A stretch of 64,000 bases of DNA. Origin: Tribonema minus (Eukaryota; Sar; Xanthophyceae; Tribonematales; Tribonemataceae). Under the pieces are notes generated by a model that was not told where the DNA came from, ran no database searches, and saw only the letters and a program-made list of their open reading frames with translations. This document shows, piece after piece, positions 23,370 to 32,033 of this stretch. The position numbers were made by a program, and so were the translations under genes. How positions within the stretch are numbered: position 1 is the first letter of the stretch; every line of letters starts with the position of its first letter. The stretch lies in the NCBI GenBank assembly GCA_017506865.1, contig JAFCMP010000035.1, positions 1,178,001-1,242,000 on the forward strand, in the 5' to 3' direction.

Positions 23370-26300
23370 CTACGCCCGTGAGCTCGCCCTCACACCAAGT
23401 AAGGTGCTCTTCGCCGCTTGGCTCTGTGAACTTGAAAACAGCCATAAGCTGCAGTCCGCTGATAGCTGCACTCTGCAACACCGATGTCGCAGGTGGCTGG
23501 AGTAACGCCTCCGCCAGAGGCGCAAGCTCATACGAGCCCGCACCACATTGGGCCAGAACGCCGCCAACGCCCCGCGCCTTGACGGCGCGTCGCAGCTGCG
23601 CTTGACCACCTGAGTGTTTGAGCCCGCCACTGTAATGTCGCGACAGGCAATGGCCTTGTTTAATGTAGACCAGTACTCCTCAAGTACTTGGGGGCACTCA
23701 TCTAGCTGCTCGGAGTCCTCCCACGAGTCAACTATCCCCCCACTGGTTGCACCCTCCCAGCGAATTAGGTACTGTAGGCGGTGCCCCCGCCCGCGCGCTG
23801 CCGCCGCTACACGATGTTGAAGTATTGCCTCTACACCGTGCCGCTGGAAGTTGTGAGCAGCAACGTCGTCAGTAGAGAGTGAGCCAGGTGAATGCCCGCT
23901 CCAGTGCTTCGCCAGCAGGTAGCGAGAGAAGCCCGCAGGCAACGTCTCCGGCTGCTGCCGCATGTCGCTAGGGTCGCGACACTTCTTGGTGAGGCGCATC
24001 GATATGCGCGTAGGCCGTCCGTTGATGTCCACCAGAAGACACCCGGCCTGCACACACTCCCCGCCGCTCTCCGCCGGGCCCGCTAATATTATGGTATAGG
24101 GCCCATGCCATCTATCCAAGAGCTTCTTGCTAAAGAGTGTGCGCTTCGCCTTGTTGGACTCCCCCGCCACTGGTGCCGGCTCCGTGTCTGCAGATGCTGT
24201 ATGCGTGCGCGGCACATGGTAGTACCACACTCGCTCACCAGCGCTGAACGACTGACGTAGTCCAAATGCCTCCGCGATCTCGGTGTTCTCGCGGAGAACC
24301 TTAGCCCGTCGCAGCGCATGACGTTGGTTGGCAATGGTGTTGGCTGAGCGCTGCCGCTCAAGGATGTCGAACACTAGCTGTGACACTGAAGGATGTGTGC
24401 CAGGCTTGACCAAGGGCTGTTGAAGCTTGCCCAGTATGAGGTGTAGTGCGACGGCGGCCTCGCGACCAGTAGCCAGAAGGAAGGGGGTTGCGCCGGTGGC
24501 GCGGTTGTAGGCAGTGTTGTGGGCAAAACTGATATGAGGTAGCCAGTCCGCCCAATTGTTCTTGGCACTATCAACTAACATGGCGAGCATCTGGGCCAGC
24601 TCCTGCATGAAACGCTCACACTTGCCGTTGCACTCAGGGTGGTATGCGGTAGTGGAAAGCTTCTTGACGCCCATCTGCTTGTAGACAGCTTGAGAAAGCT
24701 CTGCCATGAAGAGGCTGCCGCGGTCGCTGAGGAGCTTAGAAGGGGGACCGTGACGAGTGCTGTGCTGGTTGACTAAAACTTCGGCTGTGCCAGCAGCACT
24801 GTAGTCCCCAGGCTTGATGGGATAGCACCACACCCAGCCCGAAAACAGGCACATCACCACCAGTATGTACATGAAGCCGCCAGCACTGAGGGGTAGGGGG
24901 CCGAAGTGGTCAAGCGCTAGGCTATGAAAGGCGTAGGGGGGCCTCTCGCGCCATATAGTGGGCCAGCGAGACAGCTTGCCGGTGTGCTTGAACGCTTGGC
25001 AGGGCCAGCAATGATTAACCCAGTAGTTGACGTCTAGGGTCCAAGAGGGCCACCAGCAGTGCGCGCGGGTGCGCTCCAATGTGCGTTTAATGCCCTGGTG
25101 GCCTGCCCAAGCTGAGCCGTGCATCGCCTCAAGAACTTGATCCCTAATGGACCGGGGAATGGCAAGCTGTGGAAGCGGGGATTCGGGGGTGTTGTGCACC
25201 AAGAGCTGAGCGTTGCCGCAGACGACAAGGCTGCACTGCAAGGCCCATTTCTGTACCTGGGCTGCAAGCGCCGCGTCTGCTAGCAGTCCTGCTCCAAGCA
25301 GCATGTTGCAAATTGGCCCCAGCTGAGCATCTGCGCGCTGCTCTCGCTGCCAGTCACCAGGCGTCATGACGCCCAGTTGAGGATGCTCAGCGAAGCACTC
25401 CCATGCACCCGCCTCAGCGTCTGCCGCCTCAGCAAGCGCTGAAATCTGCTCCTCTCCCCCTCCTTGAAGCGCTGCTACCACCTCTGTGCAGATGTTGATG
25501 TACTCTGCTGTTGCAAATGCCTCCAGCCGCTCCCACTCGTGGGCCTGCAGGCAGTACGCCTCGAGCAGCCGCTCGCGCTCGCTCTCCTTTGCATCTTGTG
25601 GTGTGGCAGGGACAGGATTGCGGCTTGGCCCGTCGGCATTGCCGTGTGACGCGCCCTTCTTGTAGCGAATGGTGATGTTGCAGGCGCTGAGGAACTCGCT
25701 CCAGCGCGCGCCGCGCGCGGTGCGCTCGCGAAGGCTGTCGATGTACTGAAGAGCGCGGTGGTCGGTGTAGAGGACAAACGGCGTCCCCCACAGGATGTGT
25801 TTGAACTTCTTGATGCCGAAGACGATGGCGCCGGCTTCAAGGTCGGTAGTAGACCAGTTGCGCTCATTGGGTAGAGTCGCGCGAGATGTGAAGGCGATCG
25901 GTTGCTCCGCGCCGTCGTTGTTGGCCTGCGAGAGCACTGCGCCAAAGCCCTCCTTGCATGCGTCTGTGGCAAGGACAAAGGGGCGCTCGCCGGTGCTGGC
26001 GCGCGCGTAGTCGGGGTACTGCATGCAAGTGTGAAGCGCCAGGGCTTCGTTGACCTCGCGGATGGCTTGCTGTTGAGCACTGCCAACTACGAAGTCCACC
26101 CCCTTGGCCATCAGATGGGTGAGCGGTGCTACCAGCTTGGCCATGTTCTGAATGAATCGCCGGTAGTAGTTTGCGAGGCCAAGCCACGCACGCAGCTGAG
26201 AGATGTTGCAGGGGATGGGCATCTCAAGTAGGGCTTGAACTTTGGATGGATCTGGCCTGATGCCATCAACGCCCACAATGTGCCCCAGGAACTTGATGTG

Positions 26301-29300
26301 CTTACACCCTATGTGCAGCTTGCTGGGGGCTAGCTTCATCCCATGATGCTCTAGGCGCTGAAGAAGGGCTTTGAGGTCGTCGAGGTGCTGAGCCGTGGAT
26401 GTAGAGTGCACAATGACGTCGTCAATGTAGGGCTGGACGCGCTCTAGGCCGGAAAGCACCATCTGCATGAGGCGCGTAAAGTGCCCTGGCGCCCCCGCTG
26501 CCCCCTGTGGGCACCGTAGCCACTCATACAAGCCAAACGACGTGACCATGGCAGTGAGGGGGATGCTGTCTGCATCTATGGCACTAGTGAAGTACCCACT
26601 GGTGATGTCCATGGTGGTGAAGACCTTTGAGCCCCCCAAACTATTGAGAAGATCCTCTATGTTGGGAATGGGGATCTGGGGGATTTTGGTCTGGGCGTTC
26701 AGCTTCTTGTAGTTGACGGTGATTTGGGCAGTGCCATCAGGCTTGAGCACTGCCACCACTGGGGATGCCCACTCAGAGTTGGAAGGGCGGATGATGCCAG
26801 CAGCCAGCAGCTTGTCGATTTCGACCTTGACCAGAGCCGTCATTGCAGGAGAGTACCTATATGGACGGTCATGGTGCGGTGTGCTGCCCTCTTTGAGATC
26901 AAAGCGGAAGGGCAATGTGTTACAATGCCCTATGTCCCACTTGTCTTTTGAGAACATTTTGCTGCTATACTGAGCGAGCAGCAGGCACAAACACGCCACC
27001 TGATCAACGTCCCATCCCTGCAGGTCAACGCGCACTGCCAGCATGTAGTCTGGCAAGTGCTTGCGTGCCTCAGCCAAAGCAGCATTAACCTTAGGGTCTT
27101 TGTGAACGTAAGACCCCAAACTTAAGCCGCCGCTGTCAGGAATGTGTACTTTTGCGCTCCCACTAGGCTCAAAGTCAACGGCCTCACCGAGGTGTTGGTG
27201 CAGCGCCTCTCGCACGGCTGCTGCGCCCTTCGCAATAGTCGCGTCAGCGCTGCTGCCGGCGTCACCCTCCGGCTCCGCCTCGCAGCGCATAATGTCAGTG
27301 TGCAGGTCCAGCACAAAGATGTGCTCCTCCCTCCCAGCGCGTGCTGGCGCCGCCGCGGCGGCGCCTGCCGCGTGCGCGGGCTGCGCCGCTGTATCGCTTG
27401 TCACTGATGCTGCCGCTGCAGCATTGCTCCCACTAGCCGCTGCCGCATGCGCGGCGTCCTCAGACGCCGCTGCCGCTGCAGAGCGCTGCTGCGCCGCTGC
27501 CGCCTGTGCGGAGCTCGCCCACTCCACTGCGGTGGCCATGTGCACTGCGACTGGTTCAGCGCCAGCATGCGCCGCTGCTGCCGCAGTGCTCTGTTGTGTT
27601 GCCACTCCATGCGCGGCGCTGGTCGGCGCCGCGGCAGAATCAGCGTATGCCGCGACAGGCGCGGCGCCCGTAGGCGCCGCTGCCACCGCAGCGCTCCGCT
27701 GCGCGTCCGCCGCTTGGGCGGCGCTCGTCGGCGCCACCGAAGAGGCTGCGCGCGCTGCAGCTGGCGCGGCGCCCACAGGCGCTGCTGCTGCTGCAGCACT
27801 CCCTGGTGTCACTGGTGCGCGCGAGGCGCGCGCCGACGCAGCCGCTACACCAGCAGCACGCGCCGCGACTGGCGCGGCGCCCTCGGGCGCCGCTGCCGTC
27901 GCAGCGCTCCGTCGCGCAACTGTTGCCTGCGCGACCTCCTTATGAGCCGCCCCTGAGGCAGCTTGGGCCGCAGCGCGCACGGTGCCAGCCGGCACCGATG
28001 CCGCCGCAGCGTCCCGGCGTGCAGCCGCTGCCTGCGCAGCAGCAGCAGTGTCGCCGTGTACGGGGCCAGAAGACGTCTCTTTTGTCGCAGAGCTCCGCGG
28101 CGCGGCCGCTGACTGCGCGGCACCCTGCGGCGCCGCGGCAGCAGCCCGCGGCGCACTGCGCGCAATGCCTGTATATGCTGCCGCCGCAGCAGCGCTCGCC
28201 GGCGTCGCTGCAGCAGCGCTCACCGGCGCTGCTGCAGCAGCGCTCGCCGGCGCCGCCGTCGCAGCGCTCGCCGGCGCCGCCGCAGCTGCAGCAGCCTGTG
28301 CTTGAGGGGCGCGCGCTCCGCGCGCCACACGTCTGCGCGCCTCCTGTGCAAGAGCCACTCCATACTTGCCGAAAGCGTGGTGGGTGCCAGAATTGATGAG
28401 GGTTTGTACTGGATCTGGCAGCGACGATGCCGCCGCCTGGTCCACGACATCATGCAGCAATCCGCTCTGCAGCAGGATCCCCCCCAGTAGGTCCGCCATT
28501 TGCGGGCACACCGCGTTCGCCAGCATCTGTGAGTAGGCAGTGACGTCAGGCGGCTCTGGAGCATCCCACTTGTACGAGGTGGGAAAGCTGTGAATGGCGC
28601 GCAGCGCATGCCAGGGTAGGTACTCCGCGCGCGCGTGCTCAGCCGGGTCCTGCATAGCATCCTGTGGTCGCACGTCGATGTTAGGCTGCAGGTTTCGGCG
28701 GTACGTGCAGCCGCGAATGGTCGGCGCCGGGCCGTCCATAGAGTGCACCTGTTTGGCCTTAGTGTTGCGGCCAACTGTTGCAAAGAAGTCGCGCCGCTGA
28801 CCGTTGGAGTCAAGCACGTCGCTGGTGACGTTGCGCACGGTGTCGTACTCAGCGTGCTGCTTGGCATATGTCAGCAACTGCACTGCCTGGTGCATAGACG
28901 CCTGCATGCGCGCGCTGTCGTGCTCGCCAGTGCCAGGTCGCCCCAGCAGCCAAAACACACGCGTGCGCGTCTGAGCAATGCGGCTGTCTGCACCAGTGAT
29001 CACTAGCTCCTGCTGCACCGTGAAGCCGCCGTGTGCTGCGCAGCGCAGAAACTCCGCCAGCTCCGGTGCCGCCCCAAGGCCCGGAACATTTTCAATCTGC
29101 AGTAGTCGGCAGGTCTCTGCGCCCATTGCTACCTCCAGCATGTAGTAGAGGTGCTCCATGCCCAAAGCCGTCTCCCCCTCCCCTGCTGTTGAGAATTTCT
29201 GGCAGGGGGGGCCCCCTAATAAGACCTCGGCGCGCAGCCGCCACATATCTGCAATGAGCTCTGCGCGCGTAGATGGGTCCGCCATATCCCGGCGGCGGAC

Positions 29301-32030
29301 GTCCGTATGAGGGTGATTCTCCTTGTATATCCGAAGAGCGCGCTCCTCAGAGTCAACGGCTAGCTTGACGTTCAAGTAGGGCTGGAGCCCCTCCGCCAGG
29401 CCGCCAGCGCCGCGGTAAACCTCTACCGCCGTGGCGCGCGCGTTCGGGTCCCGTTCCAGCACGCTGTCAGGTACCTCACGTAGCGGCCGCGCCTTGCCCA
29501 GCACGGTGCCACGTGGCAGCGAGAGGGGCTCCCCCCGCTGCTCGAGCTTGACCGGCTTGGCATGCAGCCCAACCGTCAGCTCGCATGTGTACATGTGATT
29601 CAGGAATTCCTCCGCAATGGTCAGATGTGCTGTGTCCAGTTCTCCCGGGCAGGAGACGACAGGTGTGATCCCATCAGACTCCATCACTTGAACCCAAACT
29701 GTCTGCACACCATGTTCAAGGCCATCTAGCTCTGTTGCGAAGCGCACTACTGCCACCCAATCGCGTTCCTCTCCGTAGGTGTACACTGGGACTTTGGGAC
29801 TGAAGCTGAGGGTGGACTCTGCTGATGGCTCGCCATACACGTATGTGGGCCCACTGCCACTATGACTTGCATGCCACTTATGTCTGCTGATGTGGTCACG
29901 CCCAATGATGATGTCGTGTGGCAGATGTGGTACAATGAGCGCCAGCTGAGTGAAAGCTACCCCGTCTGGGCCATCAGCCTCAAAGTGAAGCGCTACAGCG
30001 TGGGTGACGAGCTGTGGCTTCTTGGATGTGTCAACACCGGCTACTGCCCTAGGTTTGCTGAGTTGGTGAACATCCCGTTGCTCTATGGCTCCTGATGCAA
30101 CTAATTTGCGGAATGCTTGCTCCCTGATGGCAGTAACTGAGGCCCCAGTGTCCCAGAGAATGTCCCTAGAAAACTTGCAACGTAGTGCGCGCGCAGAGCG
30201 TAAACGGGCCTTGAACCTAGAGTGCACGTCAGTATAGAGTTTGCCCCTTACGTTGGGTATGCTTGCCTGCTGTGGTACAGGTAGTACTGCGGCCTCCATC
30301 GCTGCCACCTCAGCGTAGTATGCCAAGACCGCCCCGTCATCAGCTCCGTCCTCCGGCGCCCACATCGCCAGTATCTCGAAGCAGCGCTCAACAGTGCGCG
30401 CCTCCTCTGCCATGGCTATCTCCACCGCTGTCAGGCCCGCCTCGCCGTCCAGCACCTCGTCGATGGCGCCAAGGGTCTCTGCCGCCGGCGCCCAGCTGCG
30501 CATCCGCCGCTGCGGCTCAGGTTGAGCCGTGCCATCCACCTTGAAAGCATGAAGCCGCTGCAGAGCTATCAGCCTGCGCTGCTGCTCCGCTGCAAAGGCG
30601 GCGTCGTCGGCGGCGTGCGCCGCCGCAGCAGCGTCGCCGCCGCTGAGTGGTGCTGAAGGCGGTCTTGAGGAATGTGTGGGAGTCGCAGTTGATGTCAGAG
30701 TTGAAGTTGGTGTAGAAGATGGAGTTGTCGCGTGTCGCGTCGCAGCAGCTGCTGCAGTCGCCAAATGTTGCGCCGTTGCCGGCGCAGAAGTTGCAGTTGT
30801 AGCCGTGCTGCAGCTACTCACTGCTGGTGCTGGTGGTATCCTCACCCCCCCTTGCGATGACGCGTGCGCGCCAACTCCATGACCCGCCGCAGCATGCATG
30901 GGTCTCCGTGCTGGAGTACCACGCTCCTGAATAGGGCTGAGGGGTGCTACCGGCTGTCGAGCGCGCTGCTCCTGCTGCAGGCGCTCCGCGCGCGCGCGCC
31001 GTAGCCGCGCGCCGCTGGACTTACGTCGCCCCAAAATAGGCCACCGCTGTACAGTCGTAGTTGTTGTCGCCGGCGACTGTGCAGCACCATCAGGCGCCGC
31101 CAACGCCGCCGGTCTCCATCGCGCCGTTGCGACTTGAGCAGCGTTCGTGGGCGCCTCCTCAGCAGCAGCGCTCAACGGAAGCTGCGCCGTCGTAACGCTC
31201 TGCTGCGCAGCTGCTGCGTGGGCGGCGCTCGCCGCTGCTGCAGAAGCTGCATGCACTGCAGACAGCGCAGCGCCCAAAGGTGCCGCTGCTGCCGCAGCGT
31301 TCCGTGGTGCTGCTGGTGCGAGCGCGGCACGTCGCGGCGCCGCCACACCAGAAGCACGCGCCGCGACTGGCGCGGCGCCCGAGGGCGCTGCTGCCATCGC
31401 AACGCCCCGCTGCGCGTCATCCTCTTGGGCGGCGCTCGACGGCGCCACTGAAGAAGCTGCGCGCGCCGCAGCTTGCGCGACGTCCATAGACACCGCTGCT
31501 GCCGCAGCCCTCCGTGGTGCTGTTGGTGCGTGCGCGGCGCGCGCAGGCACCGCCAAACCAGCAGCACGCGCCGCGACCGGCGCGGTGCCCGAGGGCGCCG
31601 CTGCCATCGCAGCGCTTCGTTGCGCGTCGGCCGTTTGGGCGGCGCTCACCAGCACCCCCGCAGAAGCCGCGCGTGCTGCAGCTTGCGCGACGTCAGTAGG
31701 CGCCGCTGCTGCCACAGCACTCCGTAGTGCCTCTGGTGCGTGCGCGGCGCGCCGCGGCGCCGCCACACCAGAAGTACGCGCTGCGACTGGCGCGGCGCCC
31801 GAGGGCGCCGCTGCCACCGCAGCGCTCCGCTGCGCGTCAGCTGCTTGGGCGGCGCTCGCCGTCGCCCCCGCAGACGTCGCGCGCACTGCAGCTTGCGCGA
31901 CGCCCGCAGGCGCCGCTGCTGCCGCAGCGTCTCTGACTGTCGTCGGGGGGAGGGCGTCACTCCCCCCCCCAGTGACACTAGAGGCTCCAAGTGCTCCCCC
32001 CCAGCCAGGAGTGGGCTGGGGGTCGCACCC
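23370..32030 (-). CDS. E1 pol polyprotein with C5-cytosine DNA methyltransferase
   Basis: 2885 residues in one uninterrupted frame, counted from the codon after the gag TAG; there is no ATG near its start, so it must be made as a gag fusion. Residue positions are approximate. An Ala-rich 70-aa repeat runs to ~270. Aspartic protease is near 625 (LWDTGASVTAI). The C5 methyltransferase is ~860-1200: motif I EVYRGAGGLAEGL, IV GGPPCQKFS with the catalytic Cys, VI ENV, VIII QTRTRVFWLL, X NAVCPQMADLLGG. A second Ala-rich region is ~1240-1560. Reverse transcriptase is ~1700-1980 (YIDDVIV), RNase H ~2020-2140 (ATDACKEGFGAVLS). Integrase is ~2300-2510, with an HHCC-type finger and D, D, E in LDHFGPL, LSDRGSLF and NGKCERF. 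GPY module is near 2640 (LDRWHGPYTI) and a chromodomain near 2745-2780 (YLIRWEG ... DSWEDSEQL). All catalytic residues are present, so it looks functional. Confidence 0.93.
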   Translation of the reverse strand, partial: GCDPQPTPGWGGALGASSVTGGGSDALPPTTVRDAAAAAAPAGVAQAAVRATSAGATASAAQAADAQRSAAVAAAPSGAAPVAARTSGVAAPRRAAHAPEALRSAVAAAAPTDVAQAAARAASAGVLVSAAQTADAQRSAAMAAAPSGTAPVAARAAGLAVPARAAHAPTAPRRAAAAAVSMDVAQAAARAASSVAPSSAAQEDDAQRGVAMAAAPSGAAPVAARASGVAAPRRAALAPAAPRNAAAAAAPLGAALSAVHAASAAAASAAHAAAAQQSVTTAQLPLSAAAEEAPTNAAQVATARWRPAALAAPDGAAQSPATTTTTVQRWPILGRRKSSGARLRRARAERLQQEQRARQPVAPLSPIQERGTPARRPMHAAAGHGVGAHASSQGGVRIPPAPAVSSCSTATTATSAPATAQHLATAAAAATRHATTPSSTPTSTLTSTATPTHSSRPPSAPLSGGDAAAAAHAADDAAFAAEQQRRLIALQRLHAFKVDGTAQPEPQRRMRSWAPAAETLGAIDEVLDGEAGLTAVEIAMAEEARTVERCFEILAMWAPEDGADDGAVLAYYAEVAAMEAAVLPVPQQASIPNVRGKLYTDVHSRFKARLRSARALRCKFSRDILWDTGASVTAIREQAFRKLVASGAIEQRDVHQLSKPRAVAGVDTSKKPQLVTHAVALHFEADGPDGVAFTQLALIVPHLPHDIIIGRDHISRHKWHASHSGSGPTYVYGEPSAESTLSFSPKVPVYTYGEERDWVAVVRFATELDGLEHGVQTVWVQVMESDGITPVVSCPGELDTAHLTIAEEFLNHMYTCELTVGLHAKPVKLEQRGEPLSLPRGTVLGKARPLREVPDSVLERDPNARATAVEVYRGAGGLAEGLQPYLNVKLAVDSEERALRIYKENHPHTDVRRRDMADPSTRAELIADMWRLRAEVLLGGPPCQKFSTAGEGETALGMEHLYYMLEVAMGAETCRLLQIENVPGLGAAPELAEFLRCAAHGGFTVQQELVITGADSRIAQTRTRVFWLLGRPGTGEHDSARMQASMHQAVQLLTYAKQHAEYDTVRNVTSDVLDSNGQRRDFFATVGRNTKAKQVHSMDGPAPTIRGCTYRRNLQPNIDVRPQDAMQDPAEHARAEYLPWHALRAIHSFPTSYKWDAPEPPDVTAYSQMLANAVCPQMADLLGGILLQSGLLHDVVDQAAASSLPDPVQTLINSGTHHAFGKYGVALAQEARRRVARGARAPQAQAAAAAAAPASAATAAPASAAAAAPVSAAAATPASAAAAAAYTGIARSAPRAAAAAPQGAAQSAAAPRSSATKETSSGPVHGDTAAAAQAAAARRDAAAASVPAGTVRAAAQAASGAAHKEVAQATVARRSAATAAAPEGAAPVAARAAGVAAASARASRAPVTPGSAAAAAAPVGAAPAAARAASSVAPTSAAQAADAQRSAAVAAAPTGAAPVAAYADSAAAPTSAAHGVATQQSTAAAAAHAGAEPVAVHMATAVEWASSAQAAAAQQRSAAAAASEDAAHAAAASGSNAAAAASVTSDTAAQPAHAAGAAAAAPARAGREEHIFVLDLHTDIMRCEAEPEGDAGSSADATIAKGAAAVREALHQHLGEAVDFEPSGSAKVHIPDSGGLSLGSYVHKDPKVNAALAEARKHLPDYMLAVRVDLQGWDVDQVACLCLLLAQYSSKMFSKDKWDIGHCNTLPFRFDLKEGSTPHHDRPYRYSPAMTALVKVEIDKLLAAGIIRPSNSEWASPVVAVLKPDGTAQITVNYKKLNAQTKIPQIPIPNIEDLLNSLGGSKVFTTMDITSGYFTSAIDADSIPLTAMVTSFGLYEWLRCPQGAAGAPGHFTRLMQMVLSGLERVQPYIDDVIVHSTSTAQHLDDLKALLQRLEHHGMKLAPSKLHIGCKHIKFLGHIVGVDGIRPDPSKVQALLEMPIPCNISQLRAWLGLANYYRRFIQNMAKLVAPLTHLMAKGVDFVVGSAQQQAIREVNEALALHTCMQYPDYARASTGERPFVLATDACKEGFGAVLSQANNDGAEQPIAFTSRATLPNERNWSTTDLEAGAIVFGIKKFKHILWGTPFVLYTDHRALQYIDSLRERTARGARWSEFLSACNITIRYKKGASHGNADGPSRNPVPATPQDAKESERERLLEAYCLQAHEWERLEAFATAEYINICTEVVAALQGGGEEQISALAEAADAEAGAWECFAEHPQLGVMTPGDWQREQRADAQLGPICNMLLGAGLLADAALAAQVQKWALQCSLVVCGNAQLLVHNTPESPLPQLAIPRSIRDQVLEAMHGSAWAGHQGIKRTLERTRAHCWWPSWTLDVNYWVNHCWPCQAFKHTGKLSRWPTIWRERPPYAFHSLALDHFGPLPLSAGGFMYILVVMCLFSGWVWCYPIKPGDYSAAGTAEVLVNQHSTRHGPPSKLLSDRGSLFMAELSQAVYKQMGVKKLSTTAYHPECNGKCERFMQELAQMLAMLVDSAKNNWADWLPHISFAHNTAYNRATGATPFLLATGREAAVALHLILGKLQQPLVKPGTHPSVSQLVFDILERQRSANTIANQRHALRRAKVLRENTEIAEAFGLRQSFSAGERVWYYHVPRTHTASADTEPAPVAGESNKAKRTLFSKKLLDRWHGPYTIILAGPAESGGECVQAGCLLVDINGRPTRISMRLTKKCRDPSDMRQQPETLPAGFSRYLLAKHWSGHSPGSLSTDDVAAHNFQRHGVEAILQHRVAAAARGRGHRLQYLIRWEGATSGGIVDSWEDSEQLDECPQVLEEYWSTLNKAIACRDITVAGSNTQVVKRSCDAPSRRGALAAFWPNVVRARMSLRLWRRRYSSHLRHRCCRVQLSADCSLWLFSSSQSQAAKSTLLGVRASSRA
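27340..28310 (-). repeat. E1 Ala-rich coding repeats, second block
   Basis: Lies between the methyltransferase and reverse transcriptase. It contains units such as SAAQAADAQRSAAVAAAP that also form the 210-bp repeats upstream of the protease, plus more degenerate Ala-rich units. Confidence 0.8.
31230..31860 (-). repeat. E1 Ala-rich coding repeats, three 210-bp units
   Basis: Three tandem units of 70 codons each, at the N-terminal side of the protease. The anchor word encoding AQRSAA/AQRGVA recurs at 210-bp spacing (near 31400, 31610 and 31820). It is low-complexity linker sequence without a predicted fold. Confidence 0.85.
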
Positions 32031-32033
32031 CTA
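31998..32033 (-). promoter_or_regulatory. E1 gag-pol stop-codon readthrough signal (predicted)
   Basis: On the minus strand: TAG (32033-32031), an 8-nt spacer GGGTGCGA, then CCCCCAGCC (32022-32014), a 7-nt loop (32013-32007) and GGCTGGGGG (32006-31998). The arms pair perfectly over 9 bp. Gag and pol lie in the same frame on either side of the TAG. Gammaretroviruses use a UAG followed after 8 nt by a structured element (a pseudoknot) for the same purpose. The function here is inferred from position and structure. Confidence 0.7.
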
